A stretch of DNA of 64,000 bases from Luteimonas gilva (GTDB lineage: Bacteria > Pseudomonadota > Gammaproteobacteria > Xanthomonadales > Xanthomonadaceae). The stretch spans positions 186,001-250,000 of the forward strand of contig NZ_SZUA01000002.1 in NCBI RefSeq assembly GCF_005239095.1, given 5' to 3'. A program made the position numbers and the translations under genes. Shown in pieces: positions 8,669 through 17,460 of the stretch (positions are counted from its first letter, which is position 1; each line of letters begins with the position of its first letter). Below the pieces are notes generated by a model. It saw nothing but the letters and a program-made list of their open reading frames with translations, was not told the DNA's origin and ran no database searches.

Positions 8669-9232
8669 ATGCGCGCGTTCGTTGGGCTGTGTTGGCTGCT
8701 CGCGCTCGGCGCCGCTTCCGCGGCGCCGGCGAACCTGCGGATCGATACGGCCCATACCCGCTTGGGTTTCAGCATCGAGACGCGTTGGGGACAAACCCTC
8801 GACGGCCGCTTCCCGCAGTACGAAGGTGAAATCGTGCCGCTGAGCGAAGGCCGGCACCGGGTGCAGCTGCGCCTGGCCGCGGGCGCGGTCGAGATCGAAG
8901 ACAGCCCGCGCTACAGCCGCTTCGCCCGCGGTTCGCGCTTCTTCGACGCCGAACGGCATCCGTCGATCGAATTCATCTCCGAGCCTTACGACGAAGCGCT
9001 GCTGCGCAACGGCGGCGAGCTCGGCGGACGCTTGACCATCCGCGGCGTCACCCGCCGCGAAGTGTTCACGATCGCGCCGGCGGCGTGCGCGCGGCCCGCG
9101 CACGATTGCGACGTGGTCGCGCGCGGCAGCGTGCGCCGCGAGAACTACGGCATCAACGGCTTCGGCCTGGCGATCCACAACCGCGTGTACTTCCTGCTCA
9201 ACTTGCGCATGCGCGCAGAGCCGCCGGCTTGA
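8669..9232 (+). CDS. YceI-family periplasmic protein
   Basis: A signal peptide (MRAFVGLCWLLALGAASA) precedes a YceI domain of about 165 residues with the typical features: IDTAHTRLGFSIET near the start, SRFFDAERHPSIEF in the middle and LTIRGVTRREV later. YceI proteins are lipocalin-like beta barrels that bind isoprenoid-type lipids, and they are usually periplasmic. The ATG is favoured because the signal peptide starts there; a GTG at 8648 that overlaps the sixA stop is possible. The TTGA overlap with the next gene supports co-translation. Confidence 0.85.
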   Translation: MRAFVGLCWLLALGAASAAPANLRIDTAHTRLGFSIETRWGQTLDGRFPQYEGEIVPLSEGRHRVQLRLAAGAVEIEDSPRYSRFARGSRFFDAERHPSIEFISEPYDEALLRNGGELGGRLTIRGVTRREVFTIAPAACARPAHDCDVVARGSVRRENYGINGFGLAIHNRVYFLLNLRMRAEPPA

Positions 9233-11196
9233 ACGCAGCGCGCGCGCTACTGCTGGCGCTGCTGGCCTTGTCGTGCGGGGCCTGCGCGACGATGTCGCAG
9301 TCGCAGCGCGAACGCGCGACGCTGATCGCGACGCAGGCGCGCTCCACCGTTATCGACTGCGCCGCAGCCGACCGCTGCGCGCAACCGTCGCCGCTGCACG
9401 AACTGGGCGAAAAAGCCTTGCTGGAATCGGGTCCGGACGCGCCGCGCCATTACGCGCTGATCCTGGACCGCGGCCCGCAAGCTTTGCTGGCGCGGATCAA
9501 TCTGCTGCGCAGCGCGCGCGCTAAGATCGACTTGCAGACCTACATCTTCGACGAGGACGACGCCGGCCGGCTGGTGCTGGACGAATTGCTGGCCGCGGCG
9601 CGGCGCGGCGTACGGGTGCGGGTGCTGGTCGACCAATTGTCGGCCTTGAAGAGCGTCGACACCTTGGCCGCGCTGGCCGGCGCGCATGCGAATTTCCAGA
9701 TCCGGATCTACAACCCGGTGCTCAACCGCGCCCGGATCAGTTACCCGCAATACCTGATCGCCGGTTTGTGCTGCTTCCGCCGCTTGAATCAGCGCATGCA
9801 CAGCAAATTGCTGTTGATTGACGATGAAGTCGGCATCACCGGCGGCCGCAACTATCAGGACGACTATTACGACTGGAATCCGTCGTACAACTTCCGCGAC
9901 CGCGACGTCCTGGTCGCCGGCCCCGTGGCGCGCGAAATGGCCGCCAACTTCGAGGCGTTTTGGGGCGCCTTCCGGACTAAACCGGTGGAACAGCTGGGCG
10001 ACGTCGGCAAGCGCCTGCTGCGGCAAGGCGTGCCCGCTCTGCCGTCGCCGCATTACGAACAGCCGCAGCGTGCGCAGGCGATGTCGCAGAACGCGAGCGA
10101 CGCGGCGCTGGTGGAGCGCGAACTGGCTTCGCAAGCGATGCGCGTGGCTGGCGTGGATTTCGTCGCCGATCTTCCGCAAAAGCACCGCCGCGACCCCAAG
10201 CGCGCCGAAGCGGCGAAGCTGACCACGCCGGGCTTGAACCAGCTCATCGCCTCGGCGCGCGAGGAAGTCTTGCTGCAGACGCCGTACCTGGTGCTGTCCA
10301 AGCCGGCGCAGCAATTGTTCCGGCAACTGCACGAAGGCCCTAATCCGCCGCGGATCGTCATTTCGACCAATAGCCTGGCGGCGACCGATTCGTTCATCAC
10401 CTACGCGCTGTCCTACAAATACAAGCGACGCTATCTGCGCGACTTCGGCTTCCAGATCTACGAATTGAAGCCGTTCCCGCTCACCGCGCCGATCGACCTG
10501 ACGGCGACCGGCGCCGATTTGCCGAAGGATGTGGCCCCCCTGCTCTTGCCCGGACAGGCCGTTCCATCCCCGTCGCCGCAACCGATGGGCCTTTCGGGCA
10601 GCGGCGGCAGCGGCCGCGCGTTGCGCGGCGCCGACGCGTCGCGGGCCCCGCTCGAGCGGGAATCGTTCGTGGGCCGCTATTTCGGCAGCGGCGCCAACCG
10701 CCCCGTTCCGCTCAAGAGCGCAGGCGTGCGCATCGGTTTGCACGCCAAGTCGATGGTCATCGACCACCGGATCGGCGTAGTCGGCACCCACAATTTCGAT
10801 CCGCGCGGCGACCGCTACAACACCGAGAGCGCGGTGGTGATCGAGGACGACGCGTTCGCGCAGGCGCTGGCGGCGAGCATCCGCGGCGACATCGCGCCGG
10901 AGAATTCGTGGGTGATCGCGCGGCGCGACAAGCCGCCGGTGTTCTCCGGCTTGGAATATTCGCTGGCGAAGATTTCCGAACACTTGCCGCTGTTCGACCT
11001 ATGGCCGGTGCGCTACGCCACCAGCTACGAATTCAAGCCGGGCCCGAACTGCCCCTTGCCGCTGCCGCCGGACGCGCCGGGCTTCCGCGATTGCTACGAA
11101 CCGGTCGGCGACTATCCGGAAGTGGACCTGGGCTTCAAATGGCTCAGCACGCGGATCTTCACCGCCTTCGGCGCGGGATTGGCGCCGATCCTGTAA
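9229..11196 (+). CDS. Phospholipase D / cardiolipin-synthase-like protein
   Basis: The protein is about 655 residues with two HKD motifs: HSKLLLIDDEVGITGGRN and HAKSMVIDHRIGVVGTHNFD. Paired HKD motifs define the phospholipase D superfamily, and the envelope-targeted two-HKD layout resembles ClsC/YmdC cardiolipin synthases. The N-terminus is hydrophobic with Cys residues (LALLALSCGAC), so a signal peptide or lipoprotein signal is likely. The start is taken as TTG, whose TGA-overlapping position continues the yceI reading; an ATG at 9292 would lose the signal. A Ser/Gly/Pro-rich insert near residues 440-480 separates the halves. The substrate is not determinable. Confidence 0.85.
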   Translation: MNAARALLLALLALSCGACATMSQSQRERATLIATQARSTVIDCAAADRCAQPSPLHELGEKALLESGPDAPRHYALILDRGPQALLARINLLRSARAKIDLQTYIFDEDDAGRLVLDELLAAARRGVRVRVLVDQLSALKSVDTLAALAGAHANFQIRIYNPVLNRARISYPQYLIAGLCCFRRLNQRMHSKLLLIDDEVGITGGRNYQDDYYDWNPSYNFRDRDVLVAGPVAREMAANFEAFWGAFRTKPVEQLGDVGKRLLRQGVPALPSPHYEQPQRAQAMSQNASDAALVERELASQAMRVAGVDFVADLPQKHRRDPKRAEAAKLTTPGLNQLIASAREEVLLQTPYLVLSKPAQQLFRQLHEGPNPPRIVISTNSLAATDSFITYALSYKYKRRYLRDFGFQIYELKPFPLTAPIDLTATGADLPKDVAPLLLPGQAVPSPSPQPMGLSGSGGSGRALRGADASRAPLERESFVGRYFGSGANRPVPLKSAGVRIGLHAKSMVIDHRIGVVGTHNFDPRGDRYNTESAVVIEDDAFAQALAASIRGDIAPENSWVIARRDKPPVFSGLEYSLAKISEHLPLFDLWPVRYATSYEFKPGPNCPLPLPPDAPGFRDCYEPVGDYPEVDLGFKWLSTRIFTAFGAGLAPIL

Positions 11197-11200
11197 CCGC

Positions 11201-11290
11201 TTTTTGTGGGGCGCTTCAGCCGCGAGCTTTCCTGCAGATTGCAGCGATGTGACCGGAAGAGCTCGCGGCTGAAGCCGCTCCCACAAAAGC
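11201..11290. repeat. REP-like palindrome, type B
   Basis: Outer arms TTTTTGTGGGGCGCTTCAGC and GCTGAAGCCGCTCCCACAAAA pair around AGCTTTCC and GGAAGAGCT-type inner sequence. Related copies are at 15581, 18354, 56404, 57319 and 57961. It directly follows the phospholipase D stop and may serve as its transcript end. Confidence 0.75.
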
Positions 11291-11433
11291 CATGGACGAA
11301 AGCAAAGACCCTGCCATCGGTCATGCCCGCGCGCTTGCAACCGTTCGGCGCGTTGCGTCATCCAAATACTCGAAGGCCGCCGATAACGCTTCCCCGGTAG
11401 CGCGGCCCGCCCCCACGACGTGCAGGAATCGCC

Positions 11434-11640
11434 ATGAACCGCCAGAACAAGAACAACCCGGCCGCGCCGACCCCGACTCGGACCGCGCCCACCGCATCGA
11501 ACCGCTTCCGCATCGCAGGCCCGGCATGGCAGTTGGGGCGCCAGCGCGATTTCGGCGTCGGCTACGGCAACAGCAGCGGCTACGCCAGCGATCGGCGCTA
11601 CGCCGAAGATTGGGGCCAGGAACGCTTCCGCATGGCGTGA
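11434..11640 (+). CDS. Small basic protein sharing a GYGxSSGYA tail with the next gene
   Basis: The 68-residue product begins with a Thr/Pro/Asn-rich segment and ends in DFGVGYGNSSGYASDRRY followed by AEDWGQERFRM. The YkvA-family protein 100 bases downstream ends in a closely similar block (GTGYGSSSGYAAKRTY, then TWRPGMF). Two adjacent genes sharing the same C-terminal peptide is good evidence that this short frame is translated. No family is recognised. The role is unknown; the shared tail could be a binding or targeting peptide. Confidence 0.6.
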   Translation: MNRQNKNNPAAPTPTRTAPTASNRFRIAGPAWQLGRQRDFGVGYGNSSGYASDRRYAEDWGQERFRMA

Positions 11641-11745
11641 AAAATACGTTTTGGCCCCCGCGCGCGCAGCGTCGCGATTGACGCGCCGGGGGCGGCGGCC
11701 TAGTCTGGCGGCTTCCTTTTCCGCCCCGGACCCCACGGAACCGCC

Positions 11746-12357
11746 ATGTCGATCTCGCTGACCATCGAACTGAACGACCGCGACCTCGAGCACTTCAATA
11801 AAGCGATGGAAGCGGCGCGCAAGGCGGCCGAAGGCAAGTCGTCCGACGAGGTGATCAACGCCGCCAGCGCTCTGCTGGCCGACGCGCAGAAAGTGCACGT
11901 GCCCGATTTCATCCTGGACCGCCTGCTGCGCCTGGACGACATGATCGCCATGGTCCGCGACACCGGCTGGGAACTGCCCGAAGCGGACAAGCAGCGGGTG
12001 CTGTCGGCGCTGGTGTATTTCGCCGATCCGGCGGACGTGATCCCGGACAACATCGAAGTGCTCGGCTTCCTCGACGACGCGATCATGATCGAGCTGTGCG
12101 TCAAGGAACTGAAGCACGAGCTGGACGCCTACGACGACTTCTGCGACTTCCGCCAGCGCGAAGCCGAGAAGCGCGGCATCGAACCGTCCGCGGTCGGCCA
12201 TCCCGACTGGCTGGACAGCCGCCGCCAGGAGCTGTTCGAGCGCATGCACCAGCGCCGCGAGCGCGACTACGGCACCGGCTACGGCAGCAGCAGCGGGTAC
12301 GCGGCCAAGCGCACCTACACGCGCACCTGGCGGCCGGGCATGTTCAAGTTCAACTGA
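11746..12357 (+). CDS. YkvA/DUF1232-family protein with GYGSSSGYA tail
   Basis: The 203-residue protein has an N-terminal helical region (about 1-75), then the YkvA core (about 80-135) with VYFADPADVIPDNIEVLGFL and DDAIMIELCV, matching the DUF1232 pattern in which a D-x-I-P-D motif precedes GxxDD. The C-terminus is charged and ends with the GYG-SSGYA block seen in the preceding small gene. YkvA proteins have no settled function; some are membrane associated, but the hydrophobic stretch here is short. ATG with a preceding purine-rich region is the only sensible start. Confidence 0.75.
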   Translation: MSISLTIELNDRDLEHFNKAMEAARKAAEGKSSDEVINAASALLADAQKVHVPDFILDRLLRLDDMIAMVRDTGWELPEADKQRVLSALVYFADPADVIPDNIEVLGFLDDAIMIELCVKELKHELDAYDDFCDFRQREAEKRGIEPSAVGHPDWLDSRRQELFERMHQRRERDYGTGYGSSSGYAAKRTYTRTWRPGMFKFN

Positions 12358-12379
12358 TCCGGTCCTAACCGCCGCGTCG

Positions 12380-12799
12380 GTGTTCCGCCAGGACGTCACT
12401 CTCGACGAACTCAACGCGTTGTCGAAAGGCACGCTGATGGAGCCGCTCGGGATCCGCTTCACCGAGCTCGGCGCGGATTACCTGCGCGGCACGATGCCGG
12501 TCGATGCGCGCACGCACCAGCCCTATGGCCTGTTGCACGGCGGCGCCTCGGTGGCATTGGCCGAAACCCTGGGCAGCAGCGCCGGCGGCTTGTGCGTCGG
12601 CCCGGGCCAGGGCGTGGTGGGGATCGAGATCAACGCCAACCACCTGCGCGGCGTGCGCGAAGGCTTGGTCGTCGGCACCGCGCGGCCGATCCACGTCGGC
12701 CGCAGCACCCAGGTGTGGGAGATCAAGATCGAGGACGAACGCGGACGGCCGGTGTGCGTGTCGCGGCTGACGCTGGCGGTGATCGACAAGCCGGCATGA
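12380..12799 (+). CDS. Hotdog-fold acyl-CoA thioesterase (PaaI/MenI-like)
   Basis: The 139-residue protein carries the PaaI-type hotdog signature YGLLHGGASVALAETLGS, in which the HGG loop and the acidic residue in ALAETLGS form the catalytic region, and a closing strand SRLTLAVIDK. It is closest in look to the MenI/YdiI/EntH group, which hydrolyse aromatic or fatty acyl-CoA thioesters. The start is GTG just after the YkvA gene. No menaquinone genes are nearby, so the physiological substrate is unknown. Confidence 0.8.
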   Translation: MFRQDVTLDELNALSKGTLMEPLGIRFTELGADYLRGTMPVDARTHQPYGLLHGGASVALAETLGSSAGGLCVGPGQGVVGIEINANHLRGVREGLVVGTARPIHVGRSTQVWEIKIEDERGRPVCVSRLTLAVIDKPA

Positions 12800-12802
12800 C
12801 CT

Positions 12803-12967
12803 CTCCTTCTCCTGCGAGGCGGGAGAAGGTGGCGCGAAGCGCCGGATGAGGGCGCGCGGGCTTGCCGGTCGCGACAAACAACCGGTTTCCGACCACCCTC
12901 CAGGGCTGCCGCAATCGGCGACTCCCCGCGGCCTCACCCAAACCCTCTCCCGCAGGCGGGAGAGGGC
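12803..12967. repeat. Palindromic repeats, type E pair
   Basis: CCTTCTCCTGCGAGGCGGGAGAAGG at 12805-12829 and CCCTCTCCCGCAGGCGGGAGAGGG at 12943-12966 are two hairpins in the gap before the acyltransferase gene. Similar elements occur at 22163, 39659 and 61548. The first probably follows the thioesterase transcript end. Confidence 0.65.
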
Positions 12968-13017
12968 TACAGCCGAAGCTATAGCCCGACTCTAATGCGC
13001 TTGAGTATCGTTGCTCC

Positions 13018-13794
13018 GTGAGCTCCTCTTCCTCTCCGGTCCTGCGCTGGCTGCGATACGCGATCCGCGTGCCGCTGCTGGCGGTGCATATCGTCGTCGG
13101 GTTGCCGCTGGCGCTGCTGTGCATGACGCCGCTGACCGACGGCATCCGCATCGGCGACGAACCGCTGCGCTATCGCGTCATCCGCGCCTGGTCGGCCGGC
13201 TTGATGCGGGTGTTCGGCTTCCGCCTGCGCCGCTTCGGCACGCCGCTGCCGGGCGCGGCGCTGTTCGTCGCCAACCACGTCAGCTGGACCGACATCGTCG
13301 TGCTGCACAGCCAGCGGATGATGGGTTTCGTGGCCAAGCGCGAGATCAGCGGTTGGCCGCTGGTGGGTTGGCTGGCCGCGCGCGGGGAGACCATCTTCCA
13401 TCAGCGCGGCAGCACCGAATCGCTGGGCGGCGTGCTGCACGAAATGCTGGCGCGGCTGCGCGCCGGGCGCTCGGTCGGCGTGTTTCCGGAAGGCCGCACC
13501 CGCGGCGGCGAAGCGGTCGGTCCGTTCCATGCGCGCATCTTCCTGGCCGCGGTCGAAGCGGGCGCGCCGGTGCAGCCGATCGCGTTGCGCTACGGCGCGC
13601 GCGGCTCGGCGCAGACCGTGGTCGCGTTCGGCCCGGGCGAAAGCTTCTTCGGCAATTTCCTGCGCTTGCTCGGCGAACCGTCGCGCGATGCGGAAGTGCA
13701 TTTCCTGGCGCCGATCGCCACCGTCGACGCCGAAGGCCGGCGCCGCATCGCCGAGCTGGCGCGCGACCGGATCGTGGCGGCGATGGCGTCGTGA
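13018..13794 (+). CDS. 1-acyl-sn-glycerol-3-phosphate acyltransferase (PlsC family)
   Basis: The 258-residue protein has an N-terminal membrane helix (LLAVHIVVGLPLALLCM) and the PlsC acyltransferase motifs in order: NHVSWTDIVV (block I, an NHxxxxD variant), the block II region GWLAARGETIFHQRG and FPEGRTRGG (block III). These indicate transfer of an acyl group from acyl-ACP or acyl-CoA to a lysophospholipid at the inner membrane. It starts at GTG and its TGA overlaps the GTG of the next gene, so the pair is translationally coupled. It could be an accessory acyltransferase rather than the main PlsC. Confidence 0.85.
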   Translation: MSSSSSPVLRWLRYAIRVPLLAVHIVVGLPLALLCMTPLTDGIRIGDEPLRYRVIRAWSAGLMRVFGFRLRRFGTPLPGAALFVANHVSWTDIVVLHSQRMMGFVAKREISGWPLVGWLAARGETIFHQRGSTESLGGVLHEMLARLRAGRSVGVFPEGRTRGGEAVGPFHARIFLAAVEAGAPVQPIALRYGARGSAQTVVAFGPGESFFGNFLRLLGEPSRDAEVHFLAPIATVDAEGRRRIAELARDRIVAAMAS

Positions 13795-14810
13795 AAACGA
13801 CGGCGGCCGCGCAGGTTTCGCCGCAGGCCTCCGGCTATCGGCCGCCCTGGTGGCTGCGCAGTCCGCATTTGCAGTCGATGCTGGGCTCCAGCCCGATGCG
13901 CCGTCGCCGCGGCGAACGCGAGCTGGCCGCGCTGCGCCCGATCACCACCGAACACATCGTCGACGGCGGCGACGGCGTGCGCTTGCACGGCCTGCACAGC
14001 CGGATCGAAGGCGCGCCGCCGCGCGGCCTGGCCTTGCTGCTGCATGGTTGGGAAGGCAGCGCCGAATCCAGCTATATGCGCTTGACCGCGGCGCAGCTGC
14101 TGCGCGCCGGTTTCGAAGTGTTCCGGCTCAATTTCCGCGACCACGGCGACACTCACCACCTCAACGAAGATCTGTTCCATTCCAACCGCATCGGCGAAGT
14201 GGTGCATGCCGCCTGCGACATCGCGCAGCGCTTCCCGGCACGGCCGCTGATGGCGGCCGGCTATTCGCTGGGCGGAAATTTCGCTTTGCGCTTGGCGCTG
14301 CGCGCGCCCGTCGCCGGATTGCCGCTGGCGCACGTCGCGGCGGTATGTCCGGTCTTGGATCCGGCGCGGACGATGGAAGTGATGGAAGCCGGGGTGGGCG
14401 TGTATCTGGGCTATTTCGAACGCAAATGGCGCGATTCGCTGGTGCGCAAGCGTGCGCTGTTCCCCGAGCTGCACGACTACGATAACCGCACCTTAAAGCA
14501 GGGCATGCGCGAGCTGACCCGCTGGTTGGTGGAAAGGCATACCGATTTCGGCACCATCGACGCCTATTTCGACGGCTACAACATCGCCGGCGAACGCATG
14601 GCCGGCCTGCAGGTGCCGGCCAGCATCCTGACCAGCGAAGACGATCCGGTGATTCCCGCGGCCGATTTCCGCGAGTTGCGCCTGCCCGGCACGGCATATC
14701 TGGAAATCGCGCGCTGGGGCGGGCATTGCGGGTTCCTGCTCAACGGCAAGCTCGACGGCTACGGCGAGCATTGGGTGGCCGAGCGCCTGAGCGCCGCGGC
14801 ATCTCCGTAG
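13791..14810 (+). CDS. YheT-like alpha/beta hydrolase
   Basis: The 339-residue product has the N-terminal PPWWLRSPHLQSMLGS element typical of the YheT/UPF0017 group, an LLLHGWEGSAES oxyanion region, the nucleophile elbow AGYSLGGNFAL with catalytic Ser, an acidic residue in TSEDDPVIPA and the His in WGGHCGF. These complete a catalytic triad. The family are esterase-like enzymes whose substrates are mostly unknown. A GTGA overlap with the plsC-like gene suggests a role in lipid turnover, but this is inference. Confidence 0.8.
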   Translation: MKTTAAAQVSPQASGYRPPWWLRSPHLQSMLGSSPMRRRRGERELAALRPITTEHIVDGGDGVRLHGLHSRIEGAPPRGLALLLHGWEGSAESSYMRLTAAQLLRAGFEVFRLNFRDHGDTHHLNEDLFHSNRIGEVVHAACDIAQRFPARPLMAAGYSLGGNFALRLALRAPVAGLPLAHVAAVCPVLDPARTMEVMEAGVGVYLGYFERKWRDSLVRKRALFPELHDYDNRTLKQGMRELTRWLVERHTDFGTIDAYFDGYNIAGERMAGLQVPASILTSEDDPVIPAADFRELRLPGTAYLEIARWGGHCGFLLNGKLDGYGEHWVAERLSAAASP

Positions 14811-14887
14811 CCCGGGTAAGCGCAGCGCACCGGGGAGGCGAGTCGCGACATGTGCCCGGGTGCGGCCTGCGGCCTTACCCGGGCTAC
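14807..14887. repeat. REP-like palindrome, type A
   Basis: GTAGCCCGGGTAAGC and GCTTACCCGGGCTAC-type arms enclose 81 bases starting at the stop codon of the hydrolase gene. The arms match those at 8000 and 60357. Confidence 0.75.
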
Positions 14888-14946
14888 GAATTTTTCATTG
14901 CGGGGGGCCGATAATCCCGAGTCGCGTACCCCATCAAGGAAAAGCC

Positions 14947-15564
14947 ATGAAACTGCGCAGCGACAGCTTCGACAACGGCGGCCGCATCCCGCCCGAATTC
15001 GCGATGGGCGCCGTCGACGGCTTCGGCGGCAACCGCAATCCGCATCTGGCCTGGGACGAGGTTCCGCCCGGCGCGCGCTCGTTCGCGCTGCTGTGCATCG
15101 ATGGCGACGCGCCGACCGATCCTTCGCTGGTCGGCAAGGAAGGCGTCGAGATTCCGGCCGATCACCCTCGCGGCGAATTCGTGCACTGGGCGATGGCGGA
15201 CATCCCCGCCGACGTCCGCGAAATCGCCGCGGGTAGTTGCAGCGACGGCGTGACCAAGCAAGGCAAGCGTTCGCCGCAAGGCCCGGCCGGTTCGCGCCAA
15301 GGCTTGAACGACTACACCGGCTGGTTCACCGGCGACGCCGAACTGGGCGGAGATTATTTCGGTTACGACGGCCCCTACCCGCCGCCGAACGATCTTCGCA
15401 CGCATCGCTACGTCTTCCGCTTGTTCGCGCTGGGCGCCGACAAGCTCGAACTGCCCGCGAAATTCACCGCTGCCGACGTGCGCAAAGCGGCCGAAGGTCA
15501 GGTTCTGGCCGAAGCGGCCGTCACCGGAAATTACTCGCTGAATCCGAAGGTGCTCGCCGGCTAG
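14947..15564 (+). CDS. YbhB/YbcL-family (PEBP-like) protein
   Basis: The 205-residue protein belongs to the phosphatidylethanolamine-binding fold of the bacterial YbhB type. It shows SDSFDNGGRIPPEF at the N-terminus, PHLAWDEVPPGARSFAL with the conserved D and P, FVHWAMADIP, and GYDGPYPP followed by HRYVFRLFAL. No signal peptide is seen, so it is probably cytoplasmic. The ATG is preceded by AAGGAAAAG, a good ribosome-binding sequence. The biochemical role of the bacterial family is unsettled. Confidence 0.8.
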   Translation: MKLRSDSFDNGGRIPPEFAMGAVDGFGGNRNPHLAWDEVPPGARSFALLCIDGDAPTDPSLVGKEGVEIPADHPRGEFVHWAMADIPADVREIAAGSCSDGVTKQGKRSPQGPAGSRQGLNDYTGWFTGDAELGGDYFGYDGPYPPPNDLRTHRYVFRLFALGADKLELPAKFTAADVRKAAEGQVLAEAAVTGNYSLNPKVLAG

Positions 15565-15580
15565 CCGCGAGCGCCTCCGC

Positions 15581-15617
15581 TTTTTGTAGGAGCGGCTAAA
15601 GCCGCTCCTACAAAAGC
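15581..15617. repeat. Short REP-like palindrome, type B
   Basis: TTTTTGTAGGAGCGGC and GCCGCTCCTACAAAA form a near-perfect hairpin 17 bases after the PEBP gene stop. It can act as a transcript terminator. Confidence 0.7.
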
Positions 15618-15707
15618 CAGCCAACCGAAGCGTGGACGTGGCTTCCGCCGTTTTGCCCGCTATGCTTAGCGCCGGGGGGAGCGGTACCGCGCTAGGGGGC
15701 AAGCAAG

Positions 15708-16691
15708 ATGTCGATCTCGGGAACCGCGTCCGCCGCGGCGGCGCGCATGCCGCTGCCGAAAATGACGGTGATGTGCGCACGCGGGCGCGACAGCTTCGTT
15801 CCCGGTCAATTGGACGCCCTGCACCAGGTTGCGGACTTGATGCTGTGTCCCGTGCTGGCGCCTTTGTCCGCGGCGGAATTCGTCGAGCGTTGCGGCGACG
15901 CGCAGATACTCGGTTTCACCCGCCGCGCCATCGCCGATTTCGATCGCGGCGCGATCGACGCGCTGCCGAAGCTGCGCGCCGTCGCGATCCACGCCACCGG
16001 CACCGAATGGATCGACCTGGAAGCATTGCGCGAACGCGGCATCGCCTTCGCGAGCCTGCCGGACTATTCCGCGGTGAGCGTGGCCGAACACAGCATCGCT
16101 ATGCTGCTCGCGCTGAGCAGGCGCTTGCATCTGAGCGAACGCGTCTCCCGCGGCGACCTGCCGGCAACGGTGTCGCTGCGCGGATGGGAATTGGCGGGCA
16201 AACGCCTGGGCGTGGTCGGCCACGGCCGGATCGGTTCGCGCGTCGCGCGCCTGGCCGAGGCGTTCGGCATGGAAGTGGCTTGGAGCGATCCGGCGCCCGC
16301 CGTTCCCGCGACGGGCGCGGGCGTCGGTTTCGATGCGCTGATCGAGCGGTCGGATGTGGTCGTGTTGGCCTGTCCGCAGCGGCGCGGCGCGGCGCCGATC
16401 GTCGGCGCGCGCGAGCTGGAACGGATGCGGCCGGGGAGTTATCTGATCAATCCGGCGCGCAGCACCTTGGTGGACAATCATGCCGTCCTGTCGGCGATCC
16501 GCGCGAAAACGCTGTCGGGCTACGCCGTCGACGACAAAGTGTTCGCGGAAGCGGCGCTGGCCGGCATCGAGCCGGGACGCATCCTGCAAACCGGGCATAC
16601 CGCTTGGTATTCGGACGAAACCATCGCCCGCGGCATGGCGCATTGGGTGGCCGCATTGACCGCGCTGGCGGAAAAGGTCGCCCATGAGTGA
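15708..16691 (+). CDS. D-isomer-specific 2-hydroxyacid dehydrogenase
   Basis: The 327-residue protein has the nucleotide-binding signature LGVVGHGRIGSRVARLAEAFG (GxGxxG near residue 165-190), then the LACPQRRGAAPIVG region and a C-terminal dehydrogenase segment with NPARSTLVDNHAV. The order and length fit the SerA/LdhA/GhrB-type family, which reduce 2-ketoacids or oxidise D-2-hydroxyacids with NAD(P). The usual catalytic His lies near HTAWYS close to the end. The substrate cannot be assigned. It overlaps the next membrane gene by 8 bases. Confidence 0.8.
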   Translation: MSISGTASAAAARMPLPKMTVMCARGRDSFVPGQLDALHQVADLMLCPVLAPLSAAEFVERCGDAQILGFTRRAIADFDRGAIDALPKLRAVAIHATGTEWIDLEALRERGIAFASLPDYSAVSVAEHSIAMLLALSRRLHLSERVSRGDLPATVSLRGWELAGKRLGVVGHGRIGSRVARLAEAFGMEVAWSDPAPAVPATGAGVGFDALIERSDVVVLACPQRRGAAPIVGARELERMRPGSYLINPARSTLVDNHAVLSAIRAKTLSGYAVDDKVFAEAALAGIEPGRILQTGHTAWYSDETIARGMAHWVAALTALAEKVAHE

Positions 16692-17376
16692 CGCCGTCGC
16701 GATCGGCGATCCCGCCCGCTTGGCGCGGCTGCGCTCGGCTTTGTTGTGGCTGAGCGCGTTGTTGCCGGCCGGCTTCGTGGCGCTGCTGATCCTGGCGCAA
16801 TGGCCGAATTATTGGCTATGGATCAATTTCGAACACACCCCGATGACCACGCTGGAAGTGGCGGTGATGTTCGCCACCGCGATGGCCGCCTTCGTGGCCG
16901 GCGCGCGCGCTTGGTTGTCGCGCGCGCCGCAAGCGGCCACGTGGTGGCTGCTCGCGGCGGCCTTCCTCTGGTTCGCGCTGGACGATCGCTTCGCGCTGCA
17001 CGAGCGCCTGCGCGACCGCGTGCTCGCCCCGCACGGCGTGTCCATTCCTTTCCTGCCCTGGGTCGCGCCCGGCGATTTCATCATGCTGGGATACGCCGCG
17101 GTCGGCTTGATTTTCCTGCCGCGCGTTTGGCGGCTGATCTGCGCGGACCCAGGCGCGCGCGCGAGATTGATCGCTGCGGTCGTCTTTGCGATCGCGGCGG
17201 TGGCCCTGGATTCGATCGATCTCGCGTCCTTGTCGATTCCGATGCAGCGTTTCGAGCAGACGCTGGAGGAATGCCTGGAACTCGCCGCGCAGGTCGCGTT
17301 CTTGCAAACTTTCTTGTGCGCGTTCCTGGGCGAGCTGGGCAAAGGCTCTCCGGCGCGAACCGTAGTGCGACCGTAG
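16684..17376 (+). CDS. Integral membrane protein of unknown function
   Basis: The 230-residue protein has about five or six hydrophobic segments: LLWLSALLPAGFVALLIL, TTLEVAVMFATAMAAFVAG, TWWLLAAAFLWFALDDRF, FIMLGYAAVGLIFLP and LIAAVVFAIAAVALDSI. An acidic or basic patch, LDDRFALHERLRDR, sits in the third segment, and a Glu pair (LEECLEL) lies near the end. I do not recognise a named family. The 8-base overlap with the dehydrogenase gene points to co-expression. Confidence 0.65.
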   Translation: MSDAVAIGDPARLARLRSALLWLSALLPAGFVALLILAQWPNYWLWINFEHTPMTTLEVAVMFATAMAAFVAGARAWLSRAPQAATWWLLAAAFLWFALDDRFALHERLRDRVLAPHGVSIPFLPWVAPGDFIMLGYAAVGLIFLPRVWRLICADPGARARLIAAVVFAIAAVALDSIDLASLSIPMQRFEQTLEECLELAAQVAFLQTFLCAFLGELGKGSPARTVVRP

Positions 17377-17453
17377 AGTCGAGCCCGCTCGACTGCCTTT
17401 CCTCCAAGACCGCAGATCGTGACGGAGAGCAGTCGAGCAGGCTCGACTCTACG
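17373..17453. repeat. REP-like palindrome, type C
   Basis: GTAGAGTCGAGCCCGCTCGACT and AGTCGAGCAGGCTCGACTCTAC are the two arms, separated by about 35 bases, between convergent genes. A second copy is at 25011-25092. Confidence 0.7.
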
Positions 17454-17460
17454 AAAAACG

